From the NCBI GenBank assembly GCA_003151875.1, contig PLYW01000162.1, forward strand, positions 1-14,257: 14,257 bases of DNA, written 5' to 3'. How positions within the stretch are numbered: the first letter of the stretch is position 1; each line of letters starts with the position of its first letter. Under the pieces are notes generated by a model. The model worked only from the letters and a program-made list of their open reading frames with translations. It was not told the origin of the DNA and did no database searches. Of this stretch, positions 14,239 through 14,257 are shown one piece after another. A program made the position numbers and the translations under genes. The DNA comes from Acidobacteriaceae bacterium (lineage in GTDB: Bacteria; Acidobacteriota; Terriglobia; Terriglobales; Acidobacteriaceae).

Positions 14239-14257
14239 TTTCCGGTTACGGAAGAGA

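Overview
The window is about 14.3 kb of GC-rich bacterial chromosome. Gene content and style suggest an Acidobacteriota-like bacterium, possibly Terriglobia: a DcaP-type porin with an Ala/Pro/Thr-rich N-terminus, a cobalamin-type radical SAM protein with a basic tail, a Spy-like LTxxQ protein, and intergenic palindromic repeats of the CCTGAGCG...GTCGAAGGA type. The taxon is inferred from recalled resemblance, not from a marker gene. No rRNA, tRNA, CRISPR array, transposase or phage gene is visible.

Layout. (1) 1-131, minus: the first 43 codons of a probable FAD-linked oxidase, behind a palindrome-rich leader. (2) 380-2377, minus: an outer-membrane porin with a good intrinsic terminator at 322-356. 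(3) 2790-7346, minus: a complete HAAT-type ABC importer in the order livK-livH-livM-livG-livF. The last four genes overlap end to start, and a hairpin separates livK from livH. (4) 7671-8177, plus: a small secreted Spy/CpxP-like protein, divergent from livK. (5) 8195-8428: three copies of a palindromic intergenic repeat. (6) 8434-10002, minus: a 14-helix DHA2 (EmrB/QacA-type) drug exporter. (7) 10120-11913, plus: a B12-binding/radical SAM enzyme divergent from the exporter. (8) 11924-12107: two inverted copies of a three-hairpin element. (9) 12180-13682, minus: an NAD(P)-dependent aldehyde dehydrogenase. (10) 13850-14197, minus: a STAS-domain anti-sigma-factor antagonist.

How the genes may work together. 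The porin and the Liv importer could form one uptake route, with outer-membrane entry, periplasmic capture by LivK, and LivHMGF transport. This is supported by a perfect TGTGA-N6-TCACA (Crp-type) site upstream of each: 2535-2550 before the porin and 7438-7453 before livK. The sequence does not reveal the substrate (amino acid, amide or small organic acid). The remaining genes look like separate housekeeping or stress units.

Gene-free stretches over 300 bases. 2378-2789 holds the porin promoter region with the Crp-type site and several palindromes. 7347-7670 is the livK/Spy divergent control region, with a Crp-type site, a second half-site in inverted orientation, a 14-bp palindrome and a hairpin next to the ribosome binding site. 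The most unusual structure is the symmetrical hairpin array at 11924-12107. I found no convincing wholly new multi-gene system.
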